Source: Mucilaginibacter rigui (GTDB lineage Bacteria > Bacteroidota > Bacteroidia > Sphingobacteriales > Sphingobacteriaceae). From it: a DNA stretch of 64,000 bases. Under the pieces are notes generated by a model. The model had not been told where the DNA came from and did no database searches. It worked only from the letters and a program-made list of their open reading frames with translations. This document shows positions 8,006-16,752 of this stretch, piece by piece (within the stretch, counting starts at the first letter, position 1; each line of letters opens with the position of its first letter). The DNA lies in contig NZ_JACWMW010000001.1 in the NCBI RefSeq assembly GCF_014773275.1, positions 930,001 through 994,000 on the forward strand. Direction: 5' to 3'. The translations under genes were made by a program, and so were the position numbers.

Positions 8006-9361
8006 ATGAAAGTACATTTTATAGCGATAGGTGGTAGCGCCATGCACAACCTGGCTATCGCTCTTCATAAAAAAGGATTTGAGGTTACCGGTTCAGATGA
8101 TGTACTGTTTGAGCCATCGGCCTCGCGGCTGGCTAAGTATGGTATTTTACCCGCACATGAGGGATGGTACCCGGAAAAAATTACACCCGAACTTGACGCG
8201 GTGATATTAGGGATGCACGCCCGTATAGACAACCCTGAATTGTTAAAGGCACAAGAACTGGGCGTCAAAATTTACTCTTACCCCGATTATATTTACGAGC
8301 AATCAAAAGATAAGCTGCGGGTGGTTATAGGTGGCAGCCACGGTAAAACTACTATTACCAGCATGATACTGCATGTATTGCAGGAGGCAGGTAAAAAGTT
8401 TGATTACCTGGTAGGTGCGCAGCTTGAAGGTTTTGAGACGATGGTTGGCCTTACGCATGATGCACCTGTTATGATCATTGAAGGCGATGAGTACCTGGCT
8501 TCGCCTATTGACAGGCGACCCAAATTCCATATTTACAAAGCAGATATTGGTGTAATAAGCGGTATAGCCTGGGATCATATCAACGTGTTCCCAACGTTTG
8601 ATAATTATATAGATCAGTTTAGGATATTCGCCGAAACTATACAGCCAAAAGGTAAGCTTATTTACAGCCAAACCGACGAGGTACTAAATAAAATGGTTGA
8701 GGGGCTTGATATTGATATTGAAAAATTGCCTTACAGTTTGCCTGAATATACCATCTATAATGGCGTAACCAGCATAATTGCAAATGGTAAAAAGTATCAG
8801 CTGGAAGTATTTGGCCAGCACAATTTGTTGAACATGCAGGCCGCCCGTTTAGTATGCGAAGGCCTGGGTATTAGCAATGCCGATTTTTATCATCATATTA
8901 CCACCTTTAAAGGCGCAGCACGCAGATTGGAAGTAGTGGGTAGAAACGACAATGCTACTATATTTAAAGATTTTGCGCATTCGCCGTCAAAACTAACTGC
9001 TACAATTAATGCCGTTAAGGCGCAATTCCCTGACAGGAAGTTGATTGCATGTATAGAACTGCATACTTTTAGCAGCCTGAACAAAGATTTTTTAAACGAA
9101 TATGCCGGTACAATGAACAAGGCTGATGAAGCTATTGTATTTATTGACCGCAAAACGTTTGAGCAGAAAAAGATTGAACCATACCCCGCCGAGGCTGTAA
9201 AAAACGCCTTTGCGAATAAGAATTTGCTGTTTTTTAACGAACCGGCAGAACTGCTGAAATACCTGGAAGCAATTAATATCAGCAATAGTAATTTACTAAT
9301 GATGAGCTCGGGCAATTTCGGTGGAATTAATTTAATAGGACTTAAAAATAATTTACTATAA
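8006..9361 (+). CDS. mpl: UDP-MurNAc:L-alanyl-gamma-D-glutamyl-meso-DAP ligase
   Basis: 451 aa, cytosolic Mur-ligase family enzyme that recycles the released murein tripeptide onto UDP-MurNAc. The N-terminal dinucleotide-like fold starts KVHFIAIGGSAMHNLA, which matches Mpl better than MurC. The P-loop GGSHGKTT is at 109-116, the Mur motif EGDEY follows, and FKDFAHSPSK marks the C-terminal domain. It implies meso-diaminopimelate peptidoglycan. Upstream is a 91-bp gap. The downstream XRE gene begins 82 bp later. Confidence 0.93.
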   Translation: MKVHFIAIGGSAMHNLAIALHKKGFEVTGSDDVLFEPSASRLAKYGILPAHEGWYPEKITPELDAVILGMHARIDNPELLKAQELGVKIYSYPDYIYEQSKDKLRVVIGGSHGKTTITSMILHVLQEAGKKFDYLVGAQLEGFETMVGLTHDAPVMIIEGDEYLASPIDRRPKFHIYKADIGVISGIAWDHINVFPTFDNYIDQFRIFAETIQPKGKLIYSQTDEVLNKMVEGLDIDIEKLPYSLPEYTIYNGVTSIIANGKKYQLEVFGQHNLLNMQAARLVCEGLGISNADFYHHITTFKGAARRLEVVGRNDNATIFKDFAHSPSKLTATINAVKAQFPDRKLIACIELHTFSSLNKDFLNEYAGTMNKADEAIVFIDRKTFEQKKIEPYPAEAVKNAFANKNLLFFNEPAELLKYLEAINISNSNLLMMSSGNFGGINLIGLKNNLL

Positions 9362-9443
9362 AAATTATTGATTATTAGTTTGTTATTCAAAAAAGTTGTA
9401 ACTTTATTAACTATTGAGAAACCTTACCTAATTAACTTTATTT

Positions 9444-9788
9444 ATGAAAACACTTGGAAAAAAGATCCGGTTATTACGCCACCAAAAGGGGTGGAGCCAG
9501 GAAGAAGTTGCTAAACGTTTAGATATCTCCATTCCTGCATTTTCTAAAATTGAAACAGGTATTACCGATATAAACCTTTCTCGCCTTGAGCAGATCGCTG
9601 TTTTGTTTGAAATGTCTGTTGTTCAGTTGCTTACTTATAACGAAGTGGAGCAGGATCAAAAGATAGCCAGCGAGCTGGAAAATGTTAACAAGAAGTTGAT
9701 GGATCGTGAAACTGAGGTTATTGACCTGCAGAAAAAGGTTATTGAACTTTTTGAGGAATTACGCCATAAGAAATCTGCAACAGCATAA
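9444..9788 (+). CDS. XRE family helix-turn-helix regulator with coiled-coil tail
   Basis: 114 aa. A Cro/C1-type HTH occupies about residues 5-62 (IRLLRHQKGWSQEEVAKRL, then ISIPAFSKIETG). It is followed by a predicted coiled coil (about 70-110: KIASELENVNKKLMD and on) likely to serve dimerisation. There is no ligand domain. Targets are unknown; no toxin or phage gene is adjacent. A bidirectional terminator follows at once. Confidence 0.9.
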   Translation: MKTLGKKIRLLRHQKGWSQEEVAKRLDISIPAFSKIETGITDINLSRLEQIAVLFEMSVVQLLTYNEVEQDQKIASELENVNKKLMDRETEVIDLQKKVIELFEELRHKKSATA

Positions 9789-9795
9789 TATTTAT

Positions 9796-9824
9796 AAAGC
9801 CCGGGTAATTTATCCGGGCTTTTT
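9796..9824. terminator. bidirectional terminator between convergent genes
   Basis: AAAGCCCGG pairs with CCGGGCTTT (loop ATTTAT region) and is flanked by A and T runs, so it can work on both strands. The stop codon of the minus-strand gene (9810-9812) lies inside the hairpin, so its mRNA end overlaps the terminator stem. Confidence 0.85.
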
Positions 9825-10943
9825 AAATATATAACGCATTGTTAGATGTTTTTTGCCAAATGTTGCACCTACAGCAGCGTGTATGGCCAGCATCTGCTCA
9901 TTAAAATCGCCTACCCACGATAGTTCAAGCTCATCGTATTGGTTTAGGGGTAATACGTATTCTTTTAGCTTGATGAACAGGCACGATTCCAGCCCATGTT
10001 TCTGGAACTTTAGTTTGGTGCCCATAACTATAGCCCGCATCCTTGTTACGCCTTTCCACCTGCGATACAGAAATATCAATTTACCCAGCAGGTTTAGTTT
10101 GCCATTGAGCGGCTTTATCATCTGGTTAGCATCTGGCAGTATCACGATAAACGATGCCGGCTCGTTATTTATATAGGCAAACCAGATCAGCTTTTCGTCC
10201 ATAATGGCTTTCATCTTCTCAAAGCTTTCCAGTATGGTGGCATAGTTTATCGGCACAAAATTTTCAAAATTTTTCCAGGCATCGTTATATATCGCTATAA
10301 AATCGGCTGCAAATTGCTCTATCTGCGATGATTTAAAGTGTTTAAAGGTATATCCCGGCTTTTGTATCACCCAATTGGCTATTTTGGTAAATCTTTCCGA
10401 AAAAGGCTTGTGCACGTTTAGGTGATTGGTTATTTGCTCGTATTGGGTTTCAAAGCCGTATCCATCAAAAAAAGCTTTATAATAGGGCGGGTTGTAGTTC
10501 ATCCCGTATGATGGGGGCGTAAAGCCCTCTACCAGCAAACCCCAAAAGTTATCATTCTCGCCAAAGTTTATGGGCCCGTCCATCGCCTGCATCCCGTTTG
10601 CCTGTAGCCAGTTTTTTGCAGTAGTAAACAGCAGGTAAGCTGCTTGTTTATCATCAATACATTCAAAAAAGCCACAGCCACCAGTAGGTTGTTCATAGTT
10701 GTAGGCTTTTTCATTATTTACAAAAGCGGCAATACGCCCAATTAAGCGCCCGGTATCATCTGTTAAAATCCAGCGGGTAGCTTTACCATGTTTGTGAAAG
10801 TTGTTCTTAGCAGGGTCAAAAACGGCTTCTATATCATTATCAAGCGGGCATACCCAATTCGGGTCATTCTTATAGATAATACGGGCAACATCTAAAAAAG
10901 CTTTTTTATCGGTTTTGCTTTTTACTTCGGCAATATCCATCAC
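9810..10943 (-). CDS. GNAT-like N-acetyltransferase family protein
   Basis: 377 aa. The layout resembles the long uncharacterised acyltransferases of Bacteroidetes related to E. coli YghO. An N-terminal half includes WILTDDTGRLIGRIAAF, with GNAT-like beta strands, and GPINFGENDNFWGLLVEGF. A second acyl-CoA-transferase-like half carries ELSWVGDFNEQMLAIHAAVG and ends TMRYIFKKP. Substrate unknown. It is likely cytosolic, with no signal peptide. Met2 at 10940 is an equally good start. It is convergent with the XRE gene. Confidence 0.7.
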   Translation of the reverse strand: MMDIAEVKSKTDKKAFLDVARIIYKNDPNWVCPLDNDIEAVFDPAKNNFHKHGKATRWILTDDTGRLIGRIAAFVNNEKAYNYEQPTGGCGFFECIDDKQAAYLLFTTAKNWLQANGMQAMDGPINFGENDNFWGLLVEGFTPPSYGMNYNPPYYKAFFDGYGFETQYEQITNHLNVHKPFSERFTKIANWVIQKPGYTFKHFKSSQIEQFAADFIAIYNDAWKNFENFVPINYATILESFEKMKAIMDEKLIWFAYINNEPASFIVILPDANQMIKPLNGKLNLLGKLIFLYRRWKGVTRMRAIVMGTKLKFQKHGLESCLFIKLKEYVLPLNQYDELELSWVGDFNEQMLAIHAAVGATFGKKHLTMRYIFKKPG

Positions 10944-10963
10944 AGGCGGGTAGGGGCTTACAT

Positions 10964-10993
10964 AAAAAAAGCACCCTGCGTTTGCCGGATGCT
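10964..10993 (-). terminator. terminator of the acidic small protein gene
   Basis: Read on the minus strand, AGCATCC pairs with GGGTGCT (one G-T pair) and is followed by a run of seven T. It lies 30 bp after the stop of the 11023-11220 gene. Confidence 0.75.
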
Positions 10994-11022
10994 TTGAAAG
11001 TTATACTGTACAATTAAGTTGA

Positions 11023-11220
11023 TTAATCGTCGTCTTCGTCATCGTAAGGGTCGTACGAGTCAAAACCACCCAGGTCATCATCCAGGGGAATGTCCTCATC
11101 AAAATCGTCGTCATCATCTTCAACCTTTTTACCTGGTTTCGGATCATCTTCAAAGTCGTCATCCTCTTCATCGCTGATCTTTTTTGTAGAGGTGTTCAAA
11201 GGTTTTTTTGGAGTTGCCAT
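11023..11220 (-). CDS. small highly acidic protein
   Basis: 65 aa. A basic N-terminal dozen residues (MATPKKPLNTSTKK) is followed by a tail made almost wholly of Asp and Glu in blocks (EEDDDFEDD, EDDDDDFDEDIP, YDPYDDEDDD) with interspersed Phe/Tyr. No fold is expected. Such Bacteroidetes mini-proteins are annotated as hypothetical. Roles such as nucleic-acid mimic or chaperone partner are guesses. It has its own terminator, and the ORF is clean, which supports it being expressed. Confidence 0.7.
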   Translation of the reverse strand: MATPKKPLNTSTKKISDEEDDDFEDDPKPGKKVEDDDDDFDEDIPLDDDLGGFDSYDPYDDEDDD

Positions 11221-11355
11221 TTTAATAAATGTTTATTCGTTAAAACTGATATCGGTTAACCTAATATTTTTGCCGTTAGTTTCGCTGCGCTATAATCAGC
11301 ATTATTTACCAGTAAAAATAATTAAAATCATTTTTAATTAAAATCATTTTTCAAT

Positions 11356-11916
11356 TTATTCCGATTGTTCGCCAATTGCCGAGCTGTTATCCGTAATTTC
11401 TTTAAGCTGTGGTAGTTCTGCAATATCATTTATGCCAAAGTAATCCATAAAAAGGCCACTTGTGCCGTATAGAATAGGCTTGCCCACACTTTCCGACTTC
11501 CCGGTAATGGCTATCAGCTCTTTTTCCAGGAGCTTTTGTATCGAGTAATCACAGTTTACACCGCGTATCTGCTCTACGTCTGTTTTTGTAACGGGTTGTT
11601 TGTAGGCAATAATGGCAAGGGTTTCCAGAGCTGCCTGGCTTAGTTTCTTTTTAGACCGTTGCAATTGCAACAAGCTAATGGCTGTGTGGTATTTCTTTTT
11701 AGTAAGAAACTGGTACCCGTTATTGATCTTTACTACCTCAATAGCAAAAGCGTCGTCGAGGTATTTTTGGGTAATGTTATCTATCTGTTTGGTTACTTCG
11801 TCGGTGGTATAGTCATGCTCAAATGAGGCTTGCAGGCAGTAAATGATCTCCTCGGTACGGATACCCTGCTCTGATGCAAAAATTAGCGCCTCTATATATT
11901 GCTCAATGTTTTCCAT
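11356..11916 (-). CDS. scpB: segregation and condensation protein B
   Basis: 186 aa. Two winged-helix domains, with the typical patterns YIEALIFASEQGI at the start and LETLAIIAYKQPVTKTDVEQIRGV in the middle, then YGTSGLFMDYFGI. ScpB dimers bind ScpA and the SMC condensin that organises and segregates the chromosome. The start was placed at Met4 of the longer frame (MENIEQYIEAL), as in homologues. scpA is not adjacent here. Confidence 0.92.
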   Translation of the reverse strand: MENIEQYIEALIFASEQGIRTEEIIYCLQASFEHDYTTDEVTKQIDNITQKYLDDAFAIEVVKINNGYQFLTKKKYHTAISLLQLQRSKKKLSQAALETLAIIAYKQPVTKTDVEQIRGVNCDYSIQKLLEKELIAITGKSESVGKPILYGTSGLFMDYFGINDIAELPQLKEITDNSSAIGEQSE

Positions 11917-12001
11917 GAGGTGCAAATATATTTATTTAGTGAATTAGAGAATGACTGATTTAGCGATTTAATCTGAAGGAGTAAAATAGATAAACCGTTA
12001 C

Positions 12002-12084
12002 TACGAGGTACGAAGCAATCTCTTTAGGATTGTTATACGGCTTGCATAACCGATTTGCTTAAAGAGAATGCTTCGTACCTCGCA
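12002..12084. repeat. 83-bp inverted repeat with 25-bp arms
   Basis: The left arm (12002-12026) begins TACGAGGTACGAAGCAATCT. The right arm (12060-12084) is its imperfect reverse complement. A 33-bp loop separates them. It is a REP-like unit (the GAGGTACGAAGCAATC family) in the gap between mqnC and scpB. Confidence 0.75.
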
Positions 12085-12106
12085 AAGACGCGTGGATATA
12101 AAGGGA

Positions 12107-13237
12107 TCAATAATCAATCACCTGCTCTTCAATATCGGCAGGTATATCGCGCCAATCGTATTTTTGAGTACGTAACTGTGGCTCAAAACCAGCTTCTTTA
12201 ATAGAATCCTGGATGCCTTTAGCGGTGAAGCGGTGTGGGGCGCCAGCGGCAGATACTACGTTCTCTTCAATCATGATAGAGCCAAAATCATTAGCACCGG
12301 CGTGCAGGCAAAGCTGTGCCACCTGTTTACCAACTGTTAACCACGATGCCTGGATGTTTTTAATATTCGGCAGCATAATACGGCTTAGGGCTATCATGCG
12401 GATATACTCGTCGCCGGTAACATTGTTGGTTATACCGCGTACTTTACGCAATAATGTACCATCGTCCTGAAAAGGCCATGGTATAAATGCTACAAAGCCG
12501 TGGTGGCCTTCTGGTTTTTCTGATTGTACCTCGCGGATCCAAACCAGGTGTTCAAAGCGTTCCTCAATGGTTTCAATATGGCCAAACATCATAGTGGCAG
12601 ATGTTGGCAGGTTTAGCTGGTGTGCGGCTCGCATTACATCCAGCCATTCTTTACCACCGCATTTACCTTTTGATATCAGGCGGCGTACACGGTCGTTCAA
12701 TATTTCGGCACCTGCACCGGGTAATGAATCCAGGCCAGATTCCTTCATAGCTTTCAACACATCATAGTGGCTCATACTTTCAAGCTTAGCTACGTGTGCT
12801 ATTTCCGGCGGGCCTAATGAGTGTAGTTTTAACTTCGGGTATAATTGTTTAAGCTCGCGGAACAGGTCTGTATAAAACTGAAGGCCCAAGTCGGGGTGGT
12901 GGCCGCCTTGTAATAAAAGCTGGTCGCCGCCGTACTTAAAGGTCTCTTCGATCTTCTTTTTGTAGGTTTCAATATCGGTAATGTAAGCATCCTCATGCCC
13001 CGGGCGGCGGAAAAAGTTACAGAACTTACAGTTGGCAATACAAACGTTTGTGGTGTTCACGTTCCGGTCTATCTGCCAGGTAACTTTACCGTGCGGAACC
13101 TGAATTTTACGCAACTCGTTGGCTACGTACATCAGGTCGGCTGTAGAAGCATTGTTATAAAGGTAAACCCCTTCATCAATGCTCAAAAAATCAAAAGCTA
13201 AAGCACGCTGTAACAGTTCGGCTGTATTCATGTACAA
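12107..13237 (-). CDS. mqnC: cyclic dehypoxanthinyl futalosine synthase
   Basis: 376 aa radical SAM enzyme of the futalosine route to menaquinone. It cyclises dehypoxanthine futalosine in the cytoplasm. The cluster-binding CxxxCxxC is C66/C70/C73 (VCIANCKFCNF). LQGGHHPDLG and ANDFGSIMIEENVVSAAG distinguish MqnC from MqnE. It implies that this organism makes menaquinone by futalosine rather than by MenABCDEF. Met3 is an alternative start. It stands between a REP-like repeat and an SH3-domain gene; no other mqn gene is nearby. Confidence 0.93.
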   Translation of the reverse strand: MYMNTAELLQRALAFDFLSIDEGVYLYNNASTADLMYVANELRKIQVPHGKVTWQIDRNVNTTNVCIANCKFCNFFRRPGHEDAYITDIETYKKKIEETFKYGGDQLLLQGGHHPDLGLQFYTDLFRELKQLYPKLKLHSLGPPEIAHVAKLESMSHYDVLKAMKESGLDSLPGAGAEILNDRVRRLISKGKCGGKEWLDVMRAAHQLNLPTSATMMFGHIETIEERFEHLVWIREVQSEKPEGHHGFVAFIPWPFQDDGTLLRKVRGITNNVTGDEYIRMIALSRIMLPNIKNIQASWLTVGKQVAQLCLHAGANDFGSIMIEENVVSAAGAPHRFTAKGIQDSIKEAGFEPQLRTQKYDWRDIPADIEEQVIDY

Positions 13238-13303
13238 ATATACGCAGTGGCGCCTTAAAGGCGAAAGGTTAAAGGCGAAACGTGTTAATTGGTTGACAAT
13301 GTT

Positions 13304-14017
13304 CTACGCTTCACTGTTATCAATATATCTTTTTTGATAATGCCCATTTTTAATTACCCATATACCGGTGTAATAACCTGCACCATCGCTGTTATCAAGT
13401 TCGATGTAAATAGTATTATTTATACCCAAATAAACATTTAAAGTGCTAAAGCGAGGTTCATAAAGGTCATTAAAAGCCGATTTAGGAATTTGTATTGCTT
13501 TGCCTTTAATAATTACCGATACCAAACTAATCCCTCTTTTCGGTAATTCGCCATCAGTGCCCCATATAGGTTTGTTATCAATACTTTCAATATAACTGCC
13601 CTCATTATTGGTTGGCTTGTTATATTTTACCCGATGAGCTTTAGCAATAAATTTTGAACTATTGATGCGGATTTTAATACTGTCGTTTTTCGCTGAACAA
13701 AAATTATCCTGGTAGTGAACGTTTTTAATGCTATTAAATGATGAAAGAAACTTAATGCGGCTTTTATGGATATAACCCTGAATCCCTTTATTATCCCCTA
13801 ATTGTGAATAGATCTCTACCCAGTCAGACTTATCATCTCCCTGCTCCCAAATTCCAAAAATTGAATTAATGTCCAACTTGCCCACGACGTATGAATTGAT
13901 GTTTTTATCTTTCCGGACATTTACATATCCGTCTTTATCATTAATTACAGCAAACGATTGAGCATACGACCCTGTTAAAAAGCATGCAAAGGCTAGTATA
14001 AGGATGGGTGTTTTCAT
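13304..14017 (-). CDS. secreted SH3-domain protein, hypothetical
   Basis: 237 aa. A signal peptide (about 1-19, cut after SYAQ) precedes a bacterial SH3-type segment (about 22-90: GYVNVRKDKNINSYVVGKL, then QGYIHKSRIKFL). The remaining 140 residues form an unassigned domain that is probably beta-rich. Periplasmic or surface location is expected. SH3b domains often bind cell-wall peptides, but no enzyme motif is visible. It is 23 bp upstream of the double-ABC gene's end and on the same strand. Confidence 0.75.
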   Translation of the reverse strand: MKTPILILAFACFLTGSYAQSFAVINDKDGYVNVRKDKNINSYVVGKLDINSIFGIWEQGDDKSDWVEIYSQLGDNKGIQGYIHKSRIKFLSSFNSIKNVHYQDNFCSAKNDSIKIRINSSKFIAKAHRVKYNKPTNNEGSYIESIDNKPIWGTDGELPKRGISLVSVIIKGKAIQIPKSAFNDLYEPRFSTLNVYLGINNTIYIELDNSDGAGYYTGIWVIKNGHYQKRYIDNSEA

Positions 14018-14040
14018 GTACTAATTTAATAGAATTTTAG

Positions 14041-15546
14041 TCAACTAACCACTTCCCCCTTATCCAGCCTCAAAACTTTGTCAACGCTATCCGGTATTTC
14101 GTGCTGGTAGTGGGTAACATATATCAGCGTTACATTACTGATACTGCAAATGGCATCAACCACGCTTTTAAAATGTTGCTGCTGGTGATCGTCTAATCCC
14201 TGGCAGGGTTCATCAAATATCAACAGGGCCGGGTTCTTTATTAAGGCCCGTGCCAGCAGGCAAAGGCGTTGCGCGCTGGCGGGGATGTTTTTTAATAACT
14301 GACGGGCATATTGTTCAATCTCCAGGGCTTTCATCCAGCTAAGGGCCAGGTCGGCTTTGGCTTTGTTGCCTGGCCTGAAAAGGCCCAGGGTATCATAAAA
14401 GCCGCTCTCAATAACTTGTAAGCAAGAATTATCGGTAGGGAAGTACTGGTAAAGTTCGGGCGATACAAACCCTATTTTGCTTTTTATATCCCAGATACTT
14501 TCGCCTGTTCCGCGCTTTTTATCAAACAGTATAATGTTATTGGCGTAAGCTTGCGGGTTATCGCCGTTTATTAAACTTAACAAGGTTGATTTGCCCGCAC
14601 CGTTGTGCCCAAGCAAGGCCCAGCGTTCGCCGGGGTTAATTTGCCAGTTTACTTTATTCAATATCACCTTTTCGCCATATTTGATCAATACATCCGTCAT
14701 GCTCACAATTTGCTTGTAATGGTGCTGTGTGGCCGATGTGTTTAACAAAGCTTTTAAAGCTTCGCCATCTACGGTGGTTTTATTGATAGTATTGTGTTCG
14801 CTTACTTCAAACTCCTTTTTGGTTAGGCTTTGGCTTATAGCGCCATTATCTAAAACTGCTACATGCGTTACTACATCGGGCAGTTCATGTGTTGATGTAG
14901 CCATAATAATGCTGATACCCGATGCGGCGATCTCATTTAAAAGCACATTAAAGCTTTTGCGGGTTTCTACATCAAGCCCGGTCATGGGGTTATCCAATAA
15001 CAGCAAAACGGGGTTCTTTAAAAGCGCAGCGGCTATTATCAGGCGTTTAGTTTCGCCGTTTGATAGCTTGATGGTTTGTTTATCGCAAAGTGTTGTTAGG
15101 TTTAATGCTGCAACAGTTTTATCAAACGTCCAGTAAGCGGGTGCATGCGTATTAACCTTTACCGATTGCAGATATTGGCGCACGGTAAGGGTATCTTCTG
15201 AGTCGGACGAATTGTAACGTTGCTGATAGTAAAAATCGGCCGTGTTAGACAGGGTTTTAAAATGATGCTTGGCACCAGCGAATGCTATAAAGCGATGAAA
15301 GGTAAGCAGTGCGTCAGCATCGGAGTATAGCTTATGAACATCATCCATGAAATGATAAATGATGCTGCCACCATTGATGCCAACATTACCAGCAATGGCT
15401 TGCAGCATTACACTTTTACCAGAACCGCTTTTGCCCGTAATGGCCCAATTTTGCCCCTGGCGTATCTCAAAACAGAGTTGGGTAAATAACGTGGAGTTTG
15501 TAAACCTTACAGAGATATTATTAAGTGTTATTAAAGGCGTATGCAT
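14041..15546 (-). CDS. tandem ABC ATPase (ModF/PhrA-like)
   Basis: 501 aa, two ABC nucleotide-binding domains and no membrane segment. Domain 1: Walker A GKSGSGKS (38-45), signature LSNGE (161-165), Walker B LLLLDNP (181-187), where the usual catalytic Glu is Asn. Domain 2: Walker A GHNGAGKS (313-320), Walker B LLIFDEP intact, but the signature is degenerate (PASAQR in place of LSGGQ). The layout matches the ModF/PhrA group, soluble tandem ATPases of unsettled role (molybdate-related or DNA-repair associated by name only). No permease is adjacent. Confidence 0.85.
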   Translation of the reverse strand: MHTPLITLNNISVRFTNSTLFTQLCFEIRQGQNWAITGKSGSGKSVMLQAIAGNVGINGGSIIYHFMDDVHKLYSDADALLTFHRFIAFAGAKHHFKTLSNTADFYYQQRYNSSDSEDTLTVRQYLQSVKVNTHAPAYWTFDKTVAALNLTTLCDKQTIKLSNGETKRLIIAAALLKNPVLLLLDNPMTGLDVETRKSFNVLLNEIAASGISIIMATSTHELPDVVTHVAVLDNGAISQSLTKKEFEVSEHNTINKTTVDGEALKALLNTSATQHHYKQIVSMTDVLIKYGEKVILNKVNWQINPGERWALLGHNGAGKSTLLSLINGDNPQAYANNIILFDKKRGTGESIWDIKSKIGFVSPELYQYFPTDNSCLQVIESGFYDTLGLFRPGNKAKADLALSWMKALEIEQYARQLLKNIPASAQRLCLLARALIKNPALLIFDEPCQGLDDHQQQHFKSVVDAICSISNVTLIYVTHYQHEIPDSVDKVLRLDKGEVVS

Positions 15547-15775
15547 AGTAGGATGAATTTATGAAGCACTGCGATATTTTTAAGATATGCTGTGCTTTCA
15601 GTGCGGGAATGTCGGGATTTATCCACGAAGTAACAATTTTTATTAACTTATCAACATTTCTTGGAATTATTAAAAAACTATTTTTAGATTAGGGAACCTC
15701 TATGAAAAATGGCGAATTTGAGCTGGTGACGAATTAAATTTTTAGTATTAATTATTACCCCCCAAATAATTTGCT

Positions 15776-15913
15776 ATGGAACTATTATTAGTAGCTATTG
15801 AAGCCCTTGTACCGATGAGCCTGTTGGCTATTTCTATTGTATTGATTGCAGTACAATTTTTACCAAATGACAATACAGAAACGGAAGAATCCGATTCAAA
15901 TCTGTTGATGTAA
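15776..15913 (+). CDS. possible small membrane protein
   Basis: 45 aa: MELLLVAIEALVPMSLL and on, a single hydrophobic helix (about 3-29) with a short acidic tail (NDNTETEESD). It sits 58 bp before the next small gene on the same strand and has an acceptable ATG. Support is only the clean ORF, its one-helix design and its placement in an otherwise empty gap, so it could be chance. Confidence 0.4.
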   Translation: MELLLVAIEALVPMSLLAISIVLIAVQFLPNDNTETEESDSNLLM

Positions 15914-15970
15914 GGTAAAGGTCTGATTGTTGTAGTAAGATTTACATCATAAATCTTACAATGATCTACC

Positions 15971-16138
15971 ATGAAAAAAATTAACTTTTTATTATTCGCT
16001 TTGGCCGTTGTTGCGCTAAGCGGTTGCTCAGTTATCGGCGGAATTTTTAAAGCCGGCGCGGCTGTGGGCATCATTTCTGTTATTGTAGTAATACTTATCA
16101 TCATCTGGATCATCTCTGCCTTCAGGGGCAGATCATAA
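15971..16138 (+). CDS. small lipoprotein with C-terminal membrane helix
   Basis: 55 aa. A lipoprotein signal (MKKINFLLFALAVVALSGC, lipobox LSGC, Cys19) is followed by a Gly/Ala stretch and a very hydrophobic segment (about 32-49) ending in FRGRS. The type is common in Bacteroidetes and is sometimes mislabelled phosphatidate cytidylyltransferase; nothing here supports that enzyme. A terminator follows. It is encoded opposite a longer meaningless frame on the other strand. Confidence 0.75.
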   Translation: MKKINFLLFALAVVALSGCSVIGGIFKAGAAVGIISVIVVILIIIWIISAFRGRS

Positions 16139-16164
16139 CCGCTTTTGGCGATATCGTATCAAAT

Positions 16165-16192
16165 AAAAAAGCGTCTAACTGGACGCTTTTTT
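16165..16192. terminator. bidirectional terminator
   Basis: AAAAAAGCGTC pairs with GACGCTTTTTT around a 6-nt loop. It lies between the convergent small lipoprotein gene and the 16197-16634 gene, and serves both. Confidence 0.85.
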
Positions 16193-16196
16193 ATTA

Positions 16197-16634
16197 TTAT
16201 TTTGTGATTATTATATCTATCAACTTCCAGCTTTTGCGTTCGGCCCAGTCGCCGCCGGTATAGGAGAGTTTTACCTGCCAGGCTGATTTTATCGTTTTTC
16301 CGCTGCTGTCCTGTGCATCAACATAGGATGATATACGGTAGCTGTTATGCGCCGTATCAATATCCGATTCAAATTTGCTTTTCGGGAAGTTTGCGGTACC
16401 GGGCTGTTTTAGCCGGTCGTTAACAAAAACCTTGGCTATGGTAAAGGCTTCTTTTGCATTTGGTTTACGGTTAACGTGTATGCGGCGGTTTTGTAATACA
16501 CGAAGCATCACCACCAAAAAGAAAACCGCGAACAGGATACTGAATATTGTAGCTATGCGGATACGTGGGTGATGTTTCCAATGCGTGTTCTTTTTATCCT
16601 CGTCGCTCAGGTTGTTCCATTCGGAGTATTTCAT
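16197..16634 (-). CDS. hypothetical membrane-anchored protein
   Basis: 145 aa. A polar, His/Trp-rich N-terminus (1-25) precedes one transmembrane helix (about 27-48). An extracytoplasmic domain (about 50-145) follows, with the pattern AFTIAKVFVNDRLKQPGTANFP. That pattern occurs in short secreted Bacteroidetes and Bacillus proteins of unknown role. No catalytic motif. Confidence 0.65.
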   Translation of the reverse strand: MKYSEWNNLSDEDKKNTHWKHHPRIRIATIFSILFAVFFLVVMLRVLQNRRIHVNRKPNAKEAFTIAKVFVNDRLKQPGTANFPKSKFESDIDTAHNSYRISSYVDAQDSSGKTIKSAWQVKLSYTGGDWAERKSWKLIDIIITK

Positions 16635-16700
16635 GTAGATATGCTTTTAGCAATAAACAAAAAATTACGCTAATGTTTTGAAACCCTAACAATATGCATA

Positions 16701-16736
16701 AAAAAACGCCCCTGGTATAAACCGGGGGCGTTTTTT
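16701..16736 (-). terminator. terminator of the proximal mini-lipoprotein gene
   Basis: A 10-bp stem CGCCCCTGGT/ACCGGGGGCG with loop ATAA lies between A and T runs. In the minus direction it lies 16 bp after the stop of the 16753-16959 gene. Confidence 0.88.
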
Positions 16737-16752
16737 GTAGTAAAAAAAGATA

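Noticed and set aside
15748..16113. 121-aa frame on the minus strand
   Set aside because: It lies opposite two small plus-strand genes with clear membrane and lipoprotein signals, has no start context and has a low-complexity Ile/Thr composition.
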